Of a stretch of DNA of 64,000 bases, positions 46,701-57,282 are shown piece after piece. Numbering within the stretch: position 1 is the stretch's first letter; each line of letters starts with the position of its first letter. The notes beneath the pieces are model-generated. The model was not told the DNA's origin. It was given only the letters and a program-made list of their open reading frames with translations, and did not search any database. The position numbers and the translations under genes were made by a program. Source of the stretch: Muscardinus avellanarius (lineage: Eukaryota > Chordata > Mammalia > Rodentia > Gliridae); contig OY726560.1 in the NCBI GenBank assembly GCA_963383645.1, positions 148,185,052 to 148,249,051 of the forward strand. Reading direction: 5' to 3'.

Positions 46701-49700
46701 TCAGTATTTTTTTATTTTTTGTTGGTGCACTGTATTCATACATCATAATGAGATAAAAACTTGTGTAGACATACATGCACACATCGCCCAGTTAGCCCCT
46801 ATCCAATCCCCACCCCATTCCCTCCCCATTCCCCCTTCCCATTCTTGGCTTAGTGGTTGACATCTAATATTATAGCAGTTTATCAAAAATTAACAATGAT
46901 AATCTCACATAACAGATTCATCTGTCTGATATCACTTAGAGATAACATTTCAGTATTTCTTTTTGCTTTCTTTCTTACCAGAGGATATTTTTTCTTTTTT
47001 ATTTATTTATTTATTTTTTGTTTGTTTTTAAGGTAAAACTATCATACATTTATTTTTTTCAGAAAAAGTCTATCCTAACAAGAAATATAAACTCTAAATC
47101 CCTAAAACACTCTCGAAAAAGAATAAAGCTAGTAGATATACATTTTCTGATTTCAAACCTTAGAGAGCTACAATAATTGAAATAGTGTAGTACTGCTATA
47201 AAAGCAGATATATAAACCAGTGGAGTAAAATAAAAGACCTAGAAATAAATTCTTCCATATATGGTCAAGTTATTTTTTACAAAGTTTCCAAGAACATTTG
47301 GTGAAGGAAATAGTAATCTTTCACTAAATAGTTAAAAGATAATAATTACATGAAAAATAATAAAATTGGACCCTTACCTAACACCATATACAAATATTAA
47401 CTCAAACTAGATAAAAGACCTAAATGTAAATCTTGAGACTATAAACTTTTAGAAGAAAACCTGGGTCATAACACTTCACAACATTGAAATTGGCAGTGAT
47501 TTTTTGGATATGATTTCAAAGGCACAGGCAACAAAAGAATAAACAAACTTCCTAAAAAATAAAAAAATATTGTACAATGTAAACAGAGTTAAAAGTTACT
47601 GATAGAATGGGATAAAATATTTCCAAATGCTATATCTGAAGGTATATTAATATTCCAAATAGAAATCCTAAAAATTAGCAACAATAAAAGCAAACAATAC
47701 AATTTAGAAATACAGTTTAGAAATAGGTAAAAGACTGAAATAAATAATGAATCTCCAAAGATTTTAACCAATAAACACATGAATATATTCCTCTTTGCTT
47801 AGTTGTCTGCTGGATGAAAAATCTTGTTTCTCTGGTTCTGGCTTGTATTACCTATTTCTTCTTTGTACTTAATCTCTTTGAGTATTTTCTCTAGCACTGG
47901 TTTTGAAGACATAAATTCCTTCAGTTTCTGTTTGTCATGGAAGCTTCTTATTTCCCCATCTAATTTGATAGAAAGTTTTGCTGGGTAGGAAATTTTTGGC
48001 TGGAAGTTGTATTCTTTCAGAGTTTGGCATATGTTACTCCAAGCCCCTCTGGCTCTCATGACTTGGTTTGGGAAGTCTGGAGTGATTCTAATTGGTTTGC
48101 CTCTGAATGTCACTTGGCCTTTTGTTTTTGTTGCCTTTAAGATTCTCTGCGTGGCTTCCACATTGGTCATTTTGACAGTTATGTGGCGTGGGGAACCTCT
48201 TCTCTGATCCTGTCTAAAGGGAGTTCTCTAAGTTTCCTGGACCTGTGTATTGACCTTTTGCTCTATGTTTGGAAAATTTTCTGCTATTATTTCTTTGAAA
48301 GATTATTGATCCCTTTGGGTTTACCTCTTTTCCCTCCTCTATTCCAATGTTTATTCTTAGGTTAGCTCTCTTAAAATGGGCCCATATTTCTTCAATGTCA
48401 GATTTCTGCTATCGGATTTTTTTTTCTAAGTTATAAATTATGCGTTAATTTTTGGAGTGATCATCTTCTAGGAGTGAGATTCTATTCTCCATGTGGTCTA
48501 ATCGATTGTTTATACTTTAAATTGAAGCCTTTACTTCAATGATTGCATCCTTTATCTCTTTTTGACTCTCTCTGAATTATTTTTGAAAGTCCTCTATTAT
48601 TTCTACAGTTATTTTCCTGATTTGATCTTCTAGAGATCTCTGAATTTCTGTGTTATCAGGTTCTGATGTTGTGGGGTTGTGGGCATTCATTGCTCTATTG
48701 TTGTTCCTCTTTCCCAAGATTTCAGAATTTTGTTCCTTCCCTGGGTCACTATGACTTCACTTAGGGTGCTCTGTATCTCGAGTCTGTTGTAATCTCAGCC
48801 GCCACTACTCCTTTACTGGGTTGTATCTCACAGTCTCATACCCAGGAAGTTAATTGAGGCTGTGCGAGACTGTGGGAATGCCGGGCTGGGTATTTTCCCA
48901 CAGGGAGCTGCAGCTAGGGTGTGGTATCTCTGCCACTGCTACTCCTTCACTGGGTTGGACTGCAAAATATCTGACCCAATGAGATTATCAAAGCTACACA
49001 AGTCCCTGGGAGTGCAGTACAGGGATTTCTCCTTTAGGGGCCACAATTACACTCACAGTTATTGTGTGCGCAGATCTGGAGCTGTGGTGGGGTGTGGCGA
49101 ACTCGCTGTAGCTGCTGGCAATATCTGTTTTTTCAAATCAATATCTCTAACCTATAGCATTTAATAAAGACAATTTCAAGTTAATGACTCCAAACAAAAT
49201 ACTTGATCTTTTTAAGGTAGATTCTTTATCTATAGATGTACATAATAGGAACAACATATTCTTAGGGAAAGTTAATAAGATGATTTATGTTGATTACTTA
49301 ACTCAGAGCAAAAAATGTTAATAATTGTCATTCAACCTATATTGGCTGTTATGAGGACAGATTTGCATATGTTCTTCACAGTACACATATATTAAGAATA
49401 TACAATAAGACAGGAAACTCTCCCTCTTCTATCTTTGGCTTAACTTCAACTTTTTTTTTTCTAAATACCTCAAGGGTAGAAAATAGAAAAAATAAACAAG
49501 GAGCTTTAGGTCTCATTCAATTAAAACAAAGTACACCTTAATAGGTGATGCATAACACCTTTATAAAAATAGTATCTCAGTCTTGTATATTTCTCTGCCT
49601 TTGGACCCCCCTCCTAAGCTTCTCTCCATGGGTTACTGGGGCCAGGTGGTTATCATGGTGGAGGTAGTGGTCTGTGTGTATTTCACAGAGAAGTGACTAT

Positions 49701-52684
49701 GTGCATTGATATAGGGTCTCTCAGCTCCTTTTGGATTCTGAGCTGTATCCCTTCTGCCTTACTAATGGGCACACTCCTGGTATTGAGAGATGAAGTCTGG
49801 AGTTAATTGACTCTTCTGGCTTGGGCAATGACCTCAGAGAAATGTTATCCATGAGACTCAGATAGATCTGTTAAGCAAACAAACAAAAACAAGGCTATTG
49901 ATTTGGGGTATTAAATTGCAATCTGAGCAACATACATTCCAGTGGAAACCAGATGTGTCCATTAGAGAGGGGCCTAAAAGGTCCTTTTAAGGGTAAAAAA
50001 AAAAAAAAAAAGGAAATTTAAGTGAATGACATGGGTTGTTTGTCAAGGATATGGTTAGAGGATAAATCTACTTCTTTAACTCATTGGTCCAACATGGATT
50101 GACTATTTTAGACCAAACCATAGTTCTAGGAAAAGAGTGATTGTTTCTTCAATCATCGAGATTTTCCTTCCCAGCAACCAACTTGCCTCTGGCATGTCAG
50201 CAAGTACATAAAGTGGTCACTACAGCAGAAGATAGAGAATGAGTGACAAAATGGGTCACTTGTTGAGTTTCTTTTACACAACTTTGGTCACTTCTTCCTG
50301 GTGGCTCACTGTCCTCTTAGCTTTGGCCGGATGCAGACCCTGAGACTGCCATTGTGTCATCTGGTTCACCACCCACTTAGGGTGGAGTCGCTTCCCTCTC
50401 CAGAATGGGAATTGGGATGCTCATCCTCCCACCTCTATTCTTCCCTCTCCATCCCTTGTGCCAATATTTGAGACAATATTTTCCTACAGTGTATCTGTAT
50501 TTTCACACTCCAGCCTCCTGGTGAAGCCTTAATGGCCCAACTGGAGCATTTCCTCTCCACTTTGGGAGAATTCTGAGCTGTGAACACACAGTCCTTGATA
50601 TGCTAAATAGATACTAAAATGATTGAGAACAAATTGACTTTTGAGCCTATTGTCCCCCTACTGGATTACATTTTGCACATCAAAAGCTGATTATCACCCT
50701 TCTGCTTTCTTATAAAATCTTTCTAAAATAAATTCTAGGGCTAGGGATGTAGTTCTTGTCCTGCAGGAGAGCACTTGCCTCCTATGTCTGGGGTTCTAAG
50801 CCCCAGGACCGCAATAAAAAAAAAAAGGCAAATTCTAATCACTCAACAGGCAGATGAATATCTTAATGCAAAGAGGGCAACTTAGAGAAGAAAAGAAAAA
50901 AGATAAATGCCTTTATTTAAATTCTCTCCCACTGCCATGATCCCAGCGGCTAGGGCGGTGGGAGGGGCAGCAGCTGCTACTCAGCATATGTAGTGTATAT
51001 AATATAAAATTATGAATTGGTATGGCTGGATGTGGTGGCACACACTTGTAATCCCAGTACTTGAGAGGCTGAGACAGAAGGATTCGAAACTAGCCTCATC
51101 TACTTAGGCTTTCAGCATCTTAGGGAGACCCTGTTTTCAAATAAAATATACCACAGGTCTGGGAGTGTAGCCTGGAGATAGAGGACCCTGTGTTCCATTC
51201 CCAGTACCACAAAAAAAAAAGTGAATTGGTGACACTTAAGCCACAGCTTATCAGCATTTTAAGCTGAAAAGTCACTGGAGTAACTGAAAAATAATTACAG
51301 TATAAAGCTTTTTAGACTTCCGGCACATGAGTTAAATGTGTGTACAAAGTGAAGTGTCTGCAAACTGATCCTCGACAACCAAAAAAATTCAATACTGAAA
51401 GAATAAAGCAGATTTTCCCACCATGTGGTTTTTATAGTAGTGTATCTCGTGGAATTTCTGATTTATTTTCATTAATCACGGGATGCATTGTGAACCTTCG
51501 TTGGACATTATTGAAGTCCCTTTTACTGTCAGAACACAATTAGTCTTAGAATATTTGAATTGTAACATCTTATAGGGAAAAAAGGTGTTGTAGTTTAAAA
51601 AAATGAGCATTTTTCCTCATTATTTGTTTGTTTTCACTAGAACAAGTGCTTCCCCTGTGCAAGTGGAGGATGCCCACAGATGGGTCACTATGCTGATAGA
51701 TATTCTGGAAGATCCAGTGGAGTAGGTCAGAAGTTTTATTTGAACACTGGTGATGCCAGTAATTTTGCTCGTAAGTTTCTGTTTTATTTATGTTCAGTTC
51801 TAAGTCCTATGTATTTTATCATGCTCACCAATAATGTGTGAAATTGCTTTTCCATACAGTGTGGAACTATGCTTAAAGCCATGCTTAAGGCAATGATGGC
51901 TCATTGAGGCATCAGGGTGGGGTCCAAATGGTTAATGCATGAATAATACATTTCTTCACATGTTTCTGGTGCTGAAGGTAGAAGGCTTCCTCTTCCAGCC
52001 ATTTTGTTTTCAGTCGAAAGTTCACAGAACAGAATCCTGAGGTTTTGCCAAAGGAAGAAAATAAACCCAAAGAGAGAAGGCAGGAAAAGTTGAAATGACA
52101 GATTCAAGAGATATTTAGGAATTAGAGGGTATGGGAATGGTGAACTATGAGGACAGGCTCCAGGTTCCTTTTCTCGATAACAGAGGAAGGAAACGAAGAA
52201 AACTACTTGTACGGGAATCAATGGGGCTAAGAAAATTGTAAAAACTAAAGACAAAACAAACAAAAAAACTAAAGACAAATTTCATCCCATTCCAAATTTG
52301 ATCCTGGGTAGAGCTAAAGTGCAGAAACTTGTAGTTCACTATTGATGAGTGACAAGGAAGCTAGTTGTCCTGAATTGATGCATCTTTTGATGTCCTGGAT
52401 TGATACATTTCCCAGGCCGATGGAAATTTGAACTTAAGAATGTCTTTTTTAAAATGCATACTACTAAGACAAAAATATGACAGAACCCTAAAATTTAGCA
52501 ATCAATGAAAATAAAACTGCTGAAAATGTCACACTATTATTTTTCTACCTTTTTAGCATAAAATTCTTAGAACATCTGAAAATAAATTGTTACATTATAA
52601 AAATTAAAATAAAATATATTGTTTAGTTCCTTGGCTTAATAAAACTATCTGCTAAACTTGGAAGTTTTGAACACCCTCCCCACC

Positions 52685-52722
<38 letters not shown>

Positions 52723-54387
52723 CCCAGCACCTGTTCCTGAACACTTAAACAAATATCTATATCTTTTCCATTAAAAGAATTACCAGTGTCATATATAAAT
52801 TATCCAAAATTCTGCAGTATTGGTATCAGAATTAACCTGTTTTTAGTGTCTTTTCTACAAGTTGATGTTTTGTAAAATATTTCTCCCATGAAGGCTGGAG
52901 GTACCAGGTATCTGTCACACTTTCTGGAAAGAGTGTAACTGGACACATTCTCGTTTCTTTGTTTGGAAGTGGAGGAAACTCTAAGCAGTATGAAATTTAC
53001 AAGTGAGTAAAATATTACTCTAAGCTTTTTAAGTGTGTAAATATTGCCCATACATACTGTATGTTAACAAACAGGAGAGTTGTTTATTTTTTACCTATAA
53101 GAGTGAGAGTACTGTCACATATGATAAAAGAAAAAAAAAATCACACTTGAACCCTAATACATTTCAGAATTCTGTTTCTAAATGTTTTCTGTATTTCCTG
53201 AGAAAATTACTTTGATGTTTGACATATAACTTATAAGAAATAAATAATTATTCTCTCTATAAAAAGCTAGCAAAGATACAATGATGTCATCATTAAATTC
53301 TGAGAGGATAATGACTAAAATATATTTGCAGTTTTATTAGGAAAAAATGACTTTCAAGTTATGTGAGTCATTGATGGCAAACCTACCATTGAGTTAACAT
53401 GTACATATGAATTTATTTTATGCATTAGGATGACATTCTATTTAGATCTTAGCTAGGAATACATTATAACCTGGTTTTATATATGTGTGTGTGTACATAT
53501 GTATAGTATATTTATTTATGTACATATTTGAGTATGTTCAATTATATTTTTGTTAACTTCTTAACTCCTCAGGGGCTCTCTCAAATCAGGAAACACTCAC
53601 ACCAGTGATATTGACTCGGATGTGGATGTTGGGGACTTGCAGAAGGTTAAGTTTATTTGGTATAACAATGTGATCAACCCAAGTCTACCCAAAGTAGGAG
53701 CATCTACCATCACGGTGAAAAGAAATGATGGAAGAGTGTAAGTAATATAAATCAGAGGGATGAGAAGGGTCGAGTAGTTTTTACAGTTCCCACTAAAGTT
53801 CTCTTTCAGGCTAAACTTTCTACAGCATTTCACCCATACTGCAGCCACATCTGCTTCCTAATTAATGTCTGTGTCTTTAGTACAAAATGTAGAATGCTAG
53901 GGAAAAAATTTCAACCTAGAATTTATAACCACAAAATACATATACATACATATATATTATATAAGATATAGATAAGATATATTATATATGTATAAATATA
54001 TATATCTGTCAAAGATGATGATTAAATAAAGACCTTTTGGATACCAGCAGATTACAACTTTATAAGAAATGTTAAAGATAGCCTTTAGGTATAGAAAAAT
54101 TACTCCAGTGGGAAAATAATCTACAGAAAGGAATTATGTGTAGAAATTACTAATTTTATTGAAAATACATGAGATTGTAAAATGCTGTTAAGTCTTTCTG
54201 AAATAATTGACTATTAGCTGAGCAAAGTTTCACACACTTGTAGTCCCAGTATTTAGAAAGCTGAGACAGGAGGATCACAGGTTTGAGGCCAGCCTCAGCA
54301 AATTAATGAGACTCTTTCAAAATAAACAGTCTGGGGCTGTACCTCAGAGGTAGAATGCTCTTGCATTCAATCCTCATTCACACACAC

Positions 54388-54431
<44 letters not shown>

Positions 54432-55804
54432 CTATTTTTCAAAATTACATTATTTTTCAGACTTTGTAATAATAACAATGCCATAAAGAGTAGGAGAGGA
54501 AAAATGGAAATATTCTACTGGAAACTGTTATACCACATGTAAATTAACATAATATCACTACATTAGAAAATGAAAAGTTAAAAATATGTGCTATCAATTC
54601 TAAAGCAACCACTAAAATAATGAAACAAAGCCTATAGCAAGAAAATCAATGAAGGAGTGATATGAAATAAAAGTAATTCAAAATACAGTATAAAAGGAGG
54701 ATAAACCAAACAAAGGATGTGAGGACAACTCGGAAACAGAAAAACAATAAACTTATACTGAATCCTATCAGATTTTAAATAATCAGCATTCAATTTCAAT
54801 TTTAATATGCCTATATAAAATGCATAATATTAAATATTAAATAGATTTCAGAAATAAAATGACAGAAATCAGCTGGGCATAGTGGTGCACACTTGTAATC
54901 CCAGTACTTGGGAGGCTGAAACAGGAGGATTGCAGGTTCTCAGCCAGCCTCAGCTATTTAATGAGGCCCTCTGCAATTTGGTGAGACTTTGTTTCAAAAT
55001 AAAGAATAAAACATAGGGCTGGAGGTATAGCTCACAGGTAGAATACCCCTGGGTTCCATCACTAGTACTGCAACTGCATGAGGCCTCTACAACCTAGTGG
55101 GACCCTGTTTCAAAGTAAAAATTAAAATAGAAATAGGGTTGGGAGTTTAGCTCAGAGGTAGAATGCCTTTGGATTCAATCTCTAGTACCTCACACACACA
55201 ATAAAAGACAAGAAGGTATAGGAAAAGCATATATGTACATATAGGGTTCATTATTATGTGTAGTTTTAGGCTTCTACTGGTGGGTCTTGAAACTGCTGCA
55301 TAAGAGAAAACCATTGCATTTATCCATTAGAAGAGAAAGCCTATGTTTACACAGAGATTTGTGAAGAATATTAAGAATATCCATAACAGCTCTCATTGTA
55401 ATAGCCAAGAATGAGAAACAACCCAAATGTCCAGTAGGGGGATGGATAAACATACTGGTCTGTCCATACAACAGAACACTACTCCATAACCATGAGTAGT
55501 AACAGCATGCTTAATTACATTGCCTGAAAGAAGCTAGATAACGGTGTGCCTACACCTTTGATTCCATTCACATGGAGTTGTCGTGATTCAAACTATGCTA
55601 GGTTTCCTCAGTCAACATCTAGCCTCTGGCTTGGGGCATGCCGGTCAGTTAGACTGCAGGAAGAGAGTGGTGGTTGTCCTGGAACTCAGCACTCCAGCTC
55701 TGCCAGCAAGAGGTGACCTATTGATATTTTCTCTCCACAGGTTCAACTTCTGCAGCTCAGACACCGTGAGGGAGGATGTTCTGCTCACCCTCAGCTCATG
55801 TTAG
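30407..55804 (+). CDS. PNLIP: Pancreatic triacylglycerol lipase, complete downstream tandem copy (copy B)
   Basis: Twelve coding exons: 30407-30452, 31605-31759, 35174-35293, 38166-38300, 44464-44575, 45172-45291, 45412-45531, 46024-46142, 51641-51770, 52894-53002, 53573-53737 and 55741-55804. All have AG/GT junctions and one continuous frame of 1395 nt (464 residues plus TAG). Human PNLIP has 465 residues; the missing residue is in the variable loop at the start of the third coding exon. Residues 1-16 are a hydrophobic signal peptide ([16 protein letters not shown]). The alpha/beta-hydrolase domain carries the HGF oxyanion motif, Ser168 in GHSLG, Asp192 in LDPAEP and His279 in NHLRS, with the same spacing (24 and 87) as the known triad. 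The lid runs from Cys253 to Cys277. The PLAT domain starts near residue 353. Ala and Pro in LDPAEP distinguish active PNLIP from inactive PNLIPRP1. The enzyme is secreted by pancreatic acinar cells and needs colipase. No disabling change is seen. Confidence 0.96.
31605..31759 (+). CDS. PNLIP: PNLIP copy B exon 3: mature N-terminus
   Basis: This 155-nt exon encodes [11 protein letters not shown]...[19 protein letters not shown] and ends VYQ at donor gtaaga. It carries the first disulfide (Cys in EVC and GCF). The mature protein should begin at Ser17. Confidence 0.93.
31850..34350 (-). mobile_element. MaLR (ERVL-type) provirus in PNLIP intron
   Basis: Two related minus-strand LTRs (about 31850-32225 and 33955-34350) flank about 1.7 kb of internal sequence. 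Both have the antisense hallmark aatttatttggctca/cttaag and end in a caaaccatacc/aaaaccacagc motif. The internal part (ctccaaggccctcggcagcc, ccaccaaggtttgctgcttg, ggtccaatttcctatttta) resembles non-coding THE1/MST-type internal sequence from memory. No retroviral proteins remain. (CA)n and (GA)n tracts have grown in or beside the second LTR. Confidence 0.6.
33901..33943. repeat. (CA)n microsatellite
   Basis: About 20 CA units at the internal/LTR junction of the MaLR element. Confidence 0.95.
34550..34790 (+). mobile_element. Old LTR-like repeat
   Basis: Contains gatggcattaagaggagga, tgattgggccgtgagagctc, and ends catagcagcaagaaacggac, the layout of an old MaLR-like LTR in sense orientation. 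Strongly diverged. Confidence 0.4.
35174..35293 (+). CDS. PNLIP: PNLIP copy B exon 4: oxyanion loop
   Basis: This 120-nt, phase-0 exon encodes [13 protein letters not shown], then [14 protein letters not shown] (the HGF oxyanion motif) and ends SDICQ. The loop before SNF is one residue shorter than in human or mouse PNLIP. Confidence 0.93.
36071..37000. repeat. Local tandem duplication in PNLIP copy B intron
   Basis: Two adjacent related units start with cccagtacctgccccaattt at 36071 and 36630 (offset 559 bp). They share agcctttggaagaagg-type text, ccagtgaacttaa, gtgtcttatcagaa, gttatttgttaacag (about 36449 and 36918) and aaaatgtcagctt. The first unit carries an extra internal duplication of about 90 bp (tttatcagaa...gagtcagttc occurs twice). 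A short direct repeat, atccattagctatccattag, lies near 36520. Confidence 0.85.
37150..38165. other. Intron sequence, nothing recognised
   Basis: No repeat family or exon that I can support, apart from the acceptor for exon 5 at its end. Confidence 0.5.
38166..38300 (+). CDS. PNLIP: PNLIP copy B exon 5: core strand
   Basis: This 135-nt, phase-0 exon encodes [20 protein letters not shown]... to VKFLQ, ending at donor gtaacc. [10 protein letters not shown] is a hallmark segment of pancreatic-lipase family enzymes. Confidence 0.93.
39059..39274 (-). repeat. B1-dID SINE with 14-bp target duplication
   Basis: Flanked by catatagtagttct at 39045-39058 and 39275-39288. Confidence 0.88.
39303..39521 (-). 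repeat. B1-dID SINE with 17-bp target duplication
   Basis: Flanked by ttctatgtttaattttt at 39286-39302 and 39522-39538. The left duplication overlaps that of the previous SINE, so the second insertion used the end of the first target site. Confidence 0.88.
39787..39848. repeat. (TG)n microsatellite
   Basis: About 30 TG units with two TTTG interruptions. Confidence 0.95.
39849..40286 (-). repeat. Composite of SINE copies
   Basis: Two ID-tail complements (gggaattgaactcagaggc and agatcgaacccaagggc) and two B1 complements (ttctcactaagatatgg..., aacagggtctctctagg...) in series, consistent with insertions into one another. Confidence 0.7.
40511..43824. other. Large intron, no gene recognised
   Basis: No supported exon between exons 5 and 6. 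A (CA)n tract lies at 43655-43707. The stretches 41170-41330 and 43540-43640 share a loose pattern (aacaggag/aaac...tttattgatttt) that may be one unassigned repeat. Confidence 0.45.
43838..44232 (-). repeat. B1-dID SINE(s) containing an inverted-repeat arm
   Basis: ID-type complements at 43860-43915 and 44047-44100 and a B1 complement to 44232. Flanked by tgtaaatgtattt (43825-43837) and tgtaggtgtattt (44233-44245). The 98-bp arm at 43931-44028 lies between the two ID-type segments. Confidence 0.75.
43931..44028 (+). repeat. Left arm of 98-bp inverted repeat
   Basis: Reverse complement of 44806-44903 with two mismatches over 98 bp. The arms enclose 777 bp, including the end of a SINE and the catalytic-serine exon of PNLIP copy B. 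A small 10-bp palindrome (aaggtctctt / aagagacctt, 44020-44046) sits at the inner end of this arm. Confidence 0.95.
44464..44575 (+). CDS. PNLIP: PNLIP copy B exon 6: catalytic serine
   Basis: This 112-nt exon encodes [20 protein letters not shown], with the nucleophilic elbow GHSLG (Ser168), and ends GRITG at donor gttggt. The sequon seen in human PNLIP here (NGT) reads NGA, so that glycosylation site is absent, as it is in mouse. The exon sits between the arms of a 98-bp inverted repeat. Confidence 0.94.
44806..44903 (-). repeat. Right arm of 98-bp inverted repeat
   Basis: This arm lies in otherwise ordinary intron sequence, while the left arm sits inside a SINE. The right arm is therefore likely the source and the left arm the inverted copy. 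Confidence 0.95.
45172..45291 (+). CDS. PNLIP: PNLIP copy B exon 7: catalytic Asp
   Basis: This 120-nt exon encodes [20 protein letters not shown] and ends MVPYL at donor gtgagc. It contains catalytic Asp192 and the Ala/Pro pair needed for PNLIP activity. Confidence 0.94.
45412..45531 (+). CDS. PNLIP: PNLIP copy B exon 8: first half of lid
   Basis: This 120-nt exon encodes [18 protein letters not shown], then MPGC, opening the lid (Cys253), and [10 protein letters not shown]. The usual GFGMSQ reads GLGMSQ here, a conservative Phe-to-Leu change. Confidence 0.93.
46024..46142 (+). CDS. PNLIP: PNLIP copy B exon 9: lid end and catalytic His
   Basis: This 119-nt exon encodes [20 protein letters not shown], which includes lid-closing Cys277 and catalytic His279, and ends ASYQDFSA at donor gtacgt. 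Confidence 0.94.
46715..46935 (-). mobile_element. L1 3' end fragment
   Basis: The plus strand starts ttggtgcactgtattcatac, the complement of an L1 3' terminus, then a C-rich 3' UTR (ccccaccccattccctcccc). Confidence 0.65.
47085..47782 (+). mobile_element. Old L1 ORF2 fragment
   Basis: Sense L1 text such as gtagtactgctataaaagca, accatatacaaatattaact and tagaagaaaacctgggt, with many stops. Confidence 0.65.
47790..49125 (-). mobile_element. L1 ORF1 and partial 5' UTR
   Basis: Closely related to the L1 at 1-1576 (for example ctggtttgcctctgaatgtcac-type text in both). The minus-strand order is partial 5' UTR, ORF1 from about 48725, ORF1 stop at 47799. The C-terminal 123 residues (47799-48170; includes [20 protein letters not shown]) are open, but the N-terminal half is frameshifted near 48300 and 48420. 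No ORF2 follows. Confidence 0.8.
49126..50727. other. Copy B intron 9, rest of sequence
   Basis: No exon or named repeat. Parts (49560-50600) resemble the copy A intron at 3480-4200 (for example ctcctggtattgagagatga beside taacatttagagatgaagtc), as expected of a duplicated intron. Confidence 0.5.
50728..50826 (+). repeat. ID-like SINE
   Basis: gggctagggatgtagttctt, then gagagcacttgcctcctatg, ending in an A run. A free-standing ID-type element with A-box and B-box-like parts. Confidence 0.7.
51022..51221 (+). repeat. B1-dID SINE with 9-bp target duplication
   Basis: Head tggctggatgtggtggcaca, tail tgggagtgtagcctggagat, flanked by tgaattggt at 51013-51021 and 51222-51230. Confidence 0.85.
51641..51770 (+). 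CDS. PNLIP: PNLIP copy B exon 10: Cys-rich linker
   Basis: This 130-nt exon encodes [20 protein letters not shown] and ends TGDASNFA at donor gtaagt. It is PNLIP-like at the positions where copy A looks like PNLIPRP1. Confidence 0.93.
52684..52720. repeat. (CA)n microsatellite
   Basis: About 18 CA units in intron 10 of PNLIP copy B. Confidence 0.95.
52894..53002 (+). CDS. PNLIP: PNLIP copy B exon 11: start of PLAT domain
   Basis: This 109-nt exon follows a somewhat weak acceptor (cccatgaag). It encodes [19 protein letters not shown] to KQYEIYK and ends at donor gtgagt. Confidence 0.93.
53573..53737 (+). CDS. PNLIP: PNLIP copy B exon 12: PLAT core
   Basis: This 165-nt exon encodes [20 protein letters not shown] and [15 protein letters not shown], ending RNDGR plus a split Val codon at donor gtaagt. 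Confidence 0.93.
54214..54430 (+). repeat. B1-dID SINE ending in (CA)n
   Basis: From agctgagcaaagtttcacac through gggctgtacctcagaggtag to about 25 CA units. A short duplication, gactatt, flanks it. Confidence 0.75.
54871..55200 (+). repeat. Two adjacent B1-dID SINE copies
   Basis: A full copy, 54871-55072 (agctgggcatagtggtgcac to ggttccatcactagtactg), is followed by a partial second copy lacking its head (55076-55200), with its own ID tail. Confidence 0.75.
55255..55575 (+). mobile_element. Old L1 3' fragment
   Basis: Sense text: caacccaaatgtccagtagg, then ggataaacatactggtctgt. It lies in the last intron of copy B. Confidence 0.6.
55741..55804 (+). CDS. PNLIP: PNLIP copy B exon 13: C-terminus
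   Basis: This 64-nt exon encodes [20 protein letters not shown] and a TAG stop. The terminal Cys is conserved. Confidence 0.94.
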
Positions 55805-55829
55805 CTGAATCTTACTGAATCTTACTGCT

Positions 55830-55835
55830 AATAAA
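55830..55835 (+). terminator. Poly(A) signal of PNLIP copy B
   Basis: AATAAA lies 26 bp after the stop codon, in the same context as the copy A signal. Confidence 0.8.
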
Positions 55836-56582
55836 ACCTAATGGTGAAGCAATTTATTTTGTCTTTTGTCATTAATATCCATTATTTTCAGTGAAACTTT
55901 TGGATATGATGATTAAGATCTCCAAACCACAGTTGGTGGGAAGAATCACATGCAGCTCTTGAATTATGTTACATATTGTGTGGCCTTGCAACTTGGAGAC
56001 ATTGCTTATACGACTGTGTTCTTGTCCACAATTAATATGACTGATGTCAATTTTATCATGTAGGGAGAATTCCCAGCCCAAAGTGATTCTCTTGGTAGGC
56101 CGAGATGGAAAGTGCCATCCTTTGCCTCTTTCCCCATCCCTTTAAATTCTGTGTTTGCTTCTAATCTCAGGAGTGATGGCATAAAAAGAGATAAGAATGA
56201 GCCATATCCGAGGCTTCCTTAATGGTGTCCCTGCTCCCAGTGAGGTGAGCCCAGGCCCCTCACCTCTCTGCACTCTATTTTATCTTCCTAAAAAGGTGAA
56301 AGATGAAGAGAAATATAGGCAGCCTATTGGATCTTCTAAAACATTCTCCCAGCTATCCCTGGGAAGAACCTACATTCCTTAGTAAGTCTTACAGGGTTAC
56401 TCCTAGCTTGGCTTTAACCTAGGACTCCAGTCTAATCTCCCTGGATGTTTCTTTAGAAATGTTCTGGCCCTGGCCCCAAGAGCTCCTTGATATAAGGTGA
56501 TGATGAATGTTTGCACAAATACTTTCTCTTGCTAGAATGTTTTTTCCTGTAGTTCCATCTGTTTAACTCCTATTTGTTCTTT

Positions 56583-56640
56583 CTTCTCTCTTCTTCCTCC
56601 TCTTCCTCTTCCTCCTCCTCCTCATTCTTCTTCCTCTTGC
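56583..56640. repeat. Pyrimidine-rich (TTC/CTC)n tract
   Basis: An almost pure C/T low-complexity tract just before a SINE. Confidence 0.85.
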
Positions 56641-56649
56641 TCCTCTTCT

Positions 56650-56834
56650 TTTTGTTTAAGTACCAGGATTTGAACCTAGGGGTGCTCTATCACTGAGTAA
56701 CATCTCCAGCCCTTTTTATTTTTTATTTTGAGACAGGGTCTCACTAAGTTTCCCAACCTGGCCTAAAACTTGCGGTCCTCTTACCTCTGCCCCCTGAATA
56801 TCTGGGATTAAAGGCATGAGCCAACAGGCCCAAC
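56650..56834 (-). repeat. B1-dID SINE
   Basis: Plus-strand aagtaccaggatttgaaccta to tatctgggattaaaggcatg. Confidence 0.75.
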
Positions 56835-57009
56835 TCTTAAACAGCTGTGTAGATATCATTTCAGCCAGAGAGGCTTTGCTCACCTCCATTGTCCACACTC
56901 CCTAAGACTGAAGTAGGGTCTCACTCTCTGCACTGCCACTACACTCAGAATTTCCCTCTTCTAAATGCATCTCCATATGGTAATTACAGGCCCGCCTCTC
57001 TGTATATCT

Positions 57010-57225
57010 CTGTTTCAGTCAGCATTCTTACTGCTATGACAAAAAAACTGATCACAAAATCTTAGAGGAAGAAGATTTCTTTGCTCGCAGTTCTGGAGAT
57101 TTCAGGGATTCAGTCCATGTTGCATCAGGTGAAGTCTGTAGAGCTCAAGGTGTGGCATGAGGAGCAGAGAGAGAGTGCAAGAGCTATACTGTCACATCAC
57201 TGGAAGGCCACTGGAAGAGAGAGAG

Positions 57226-57282
<57 letters not shown>

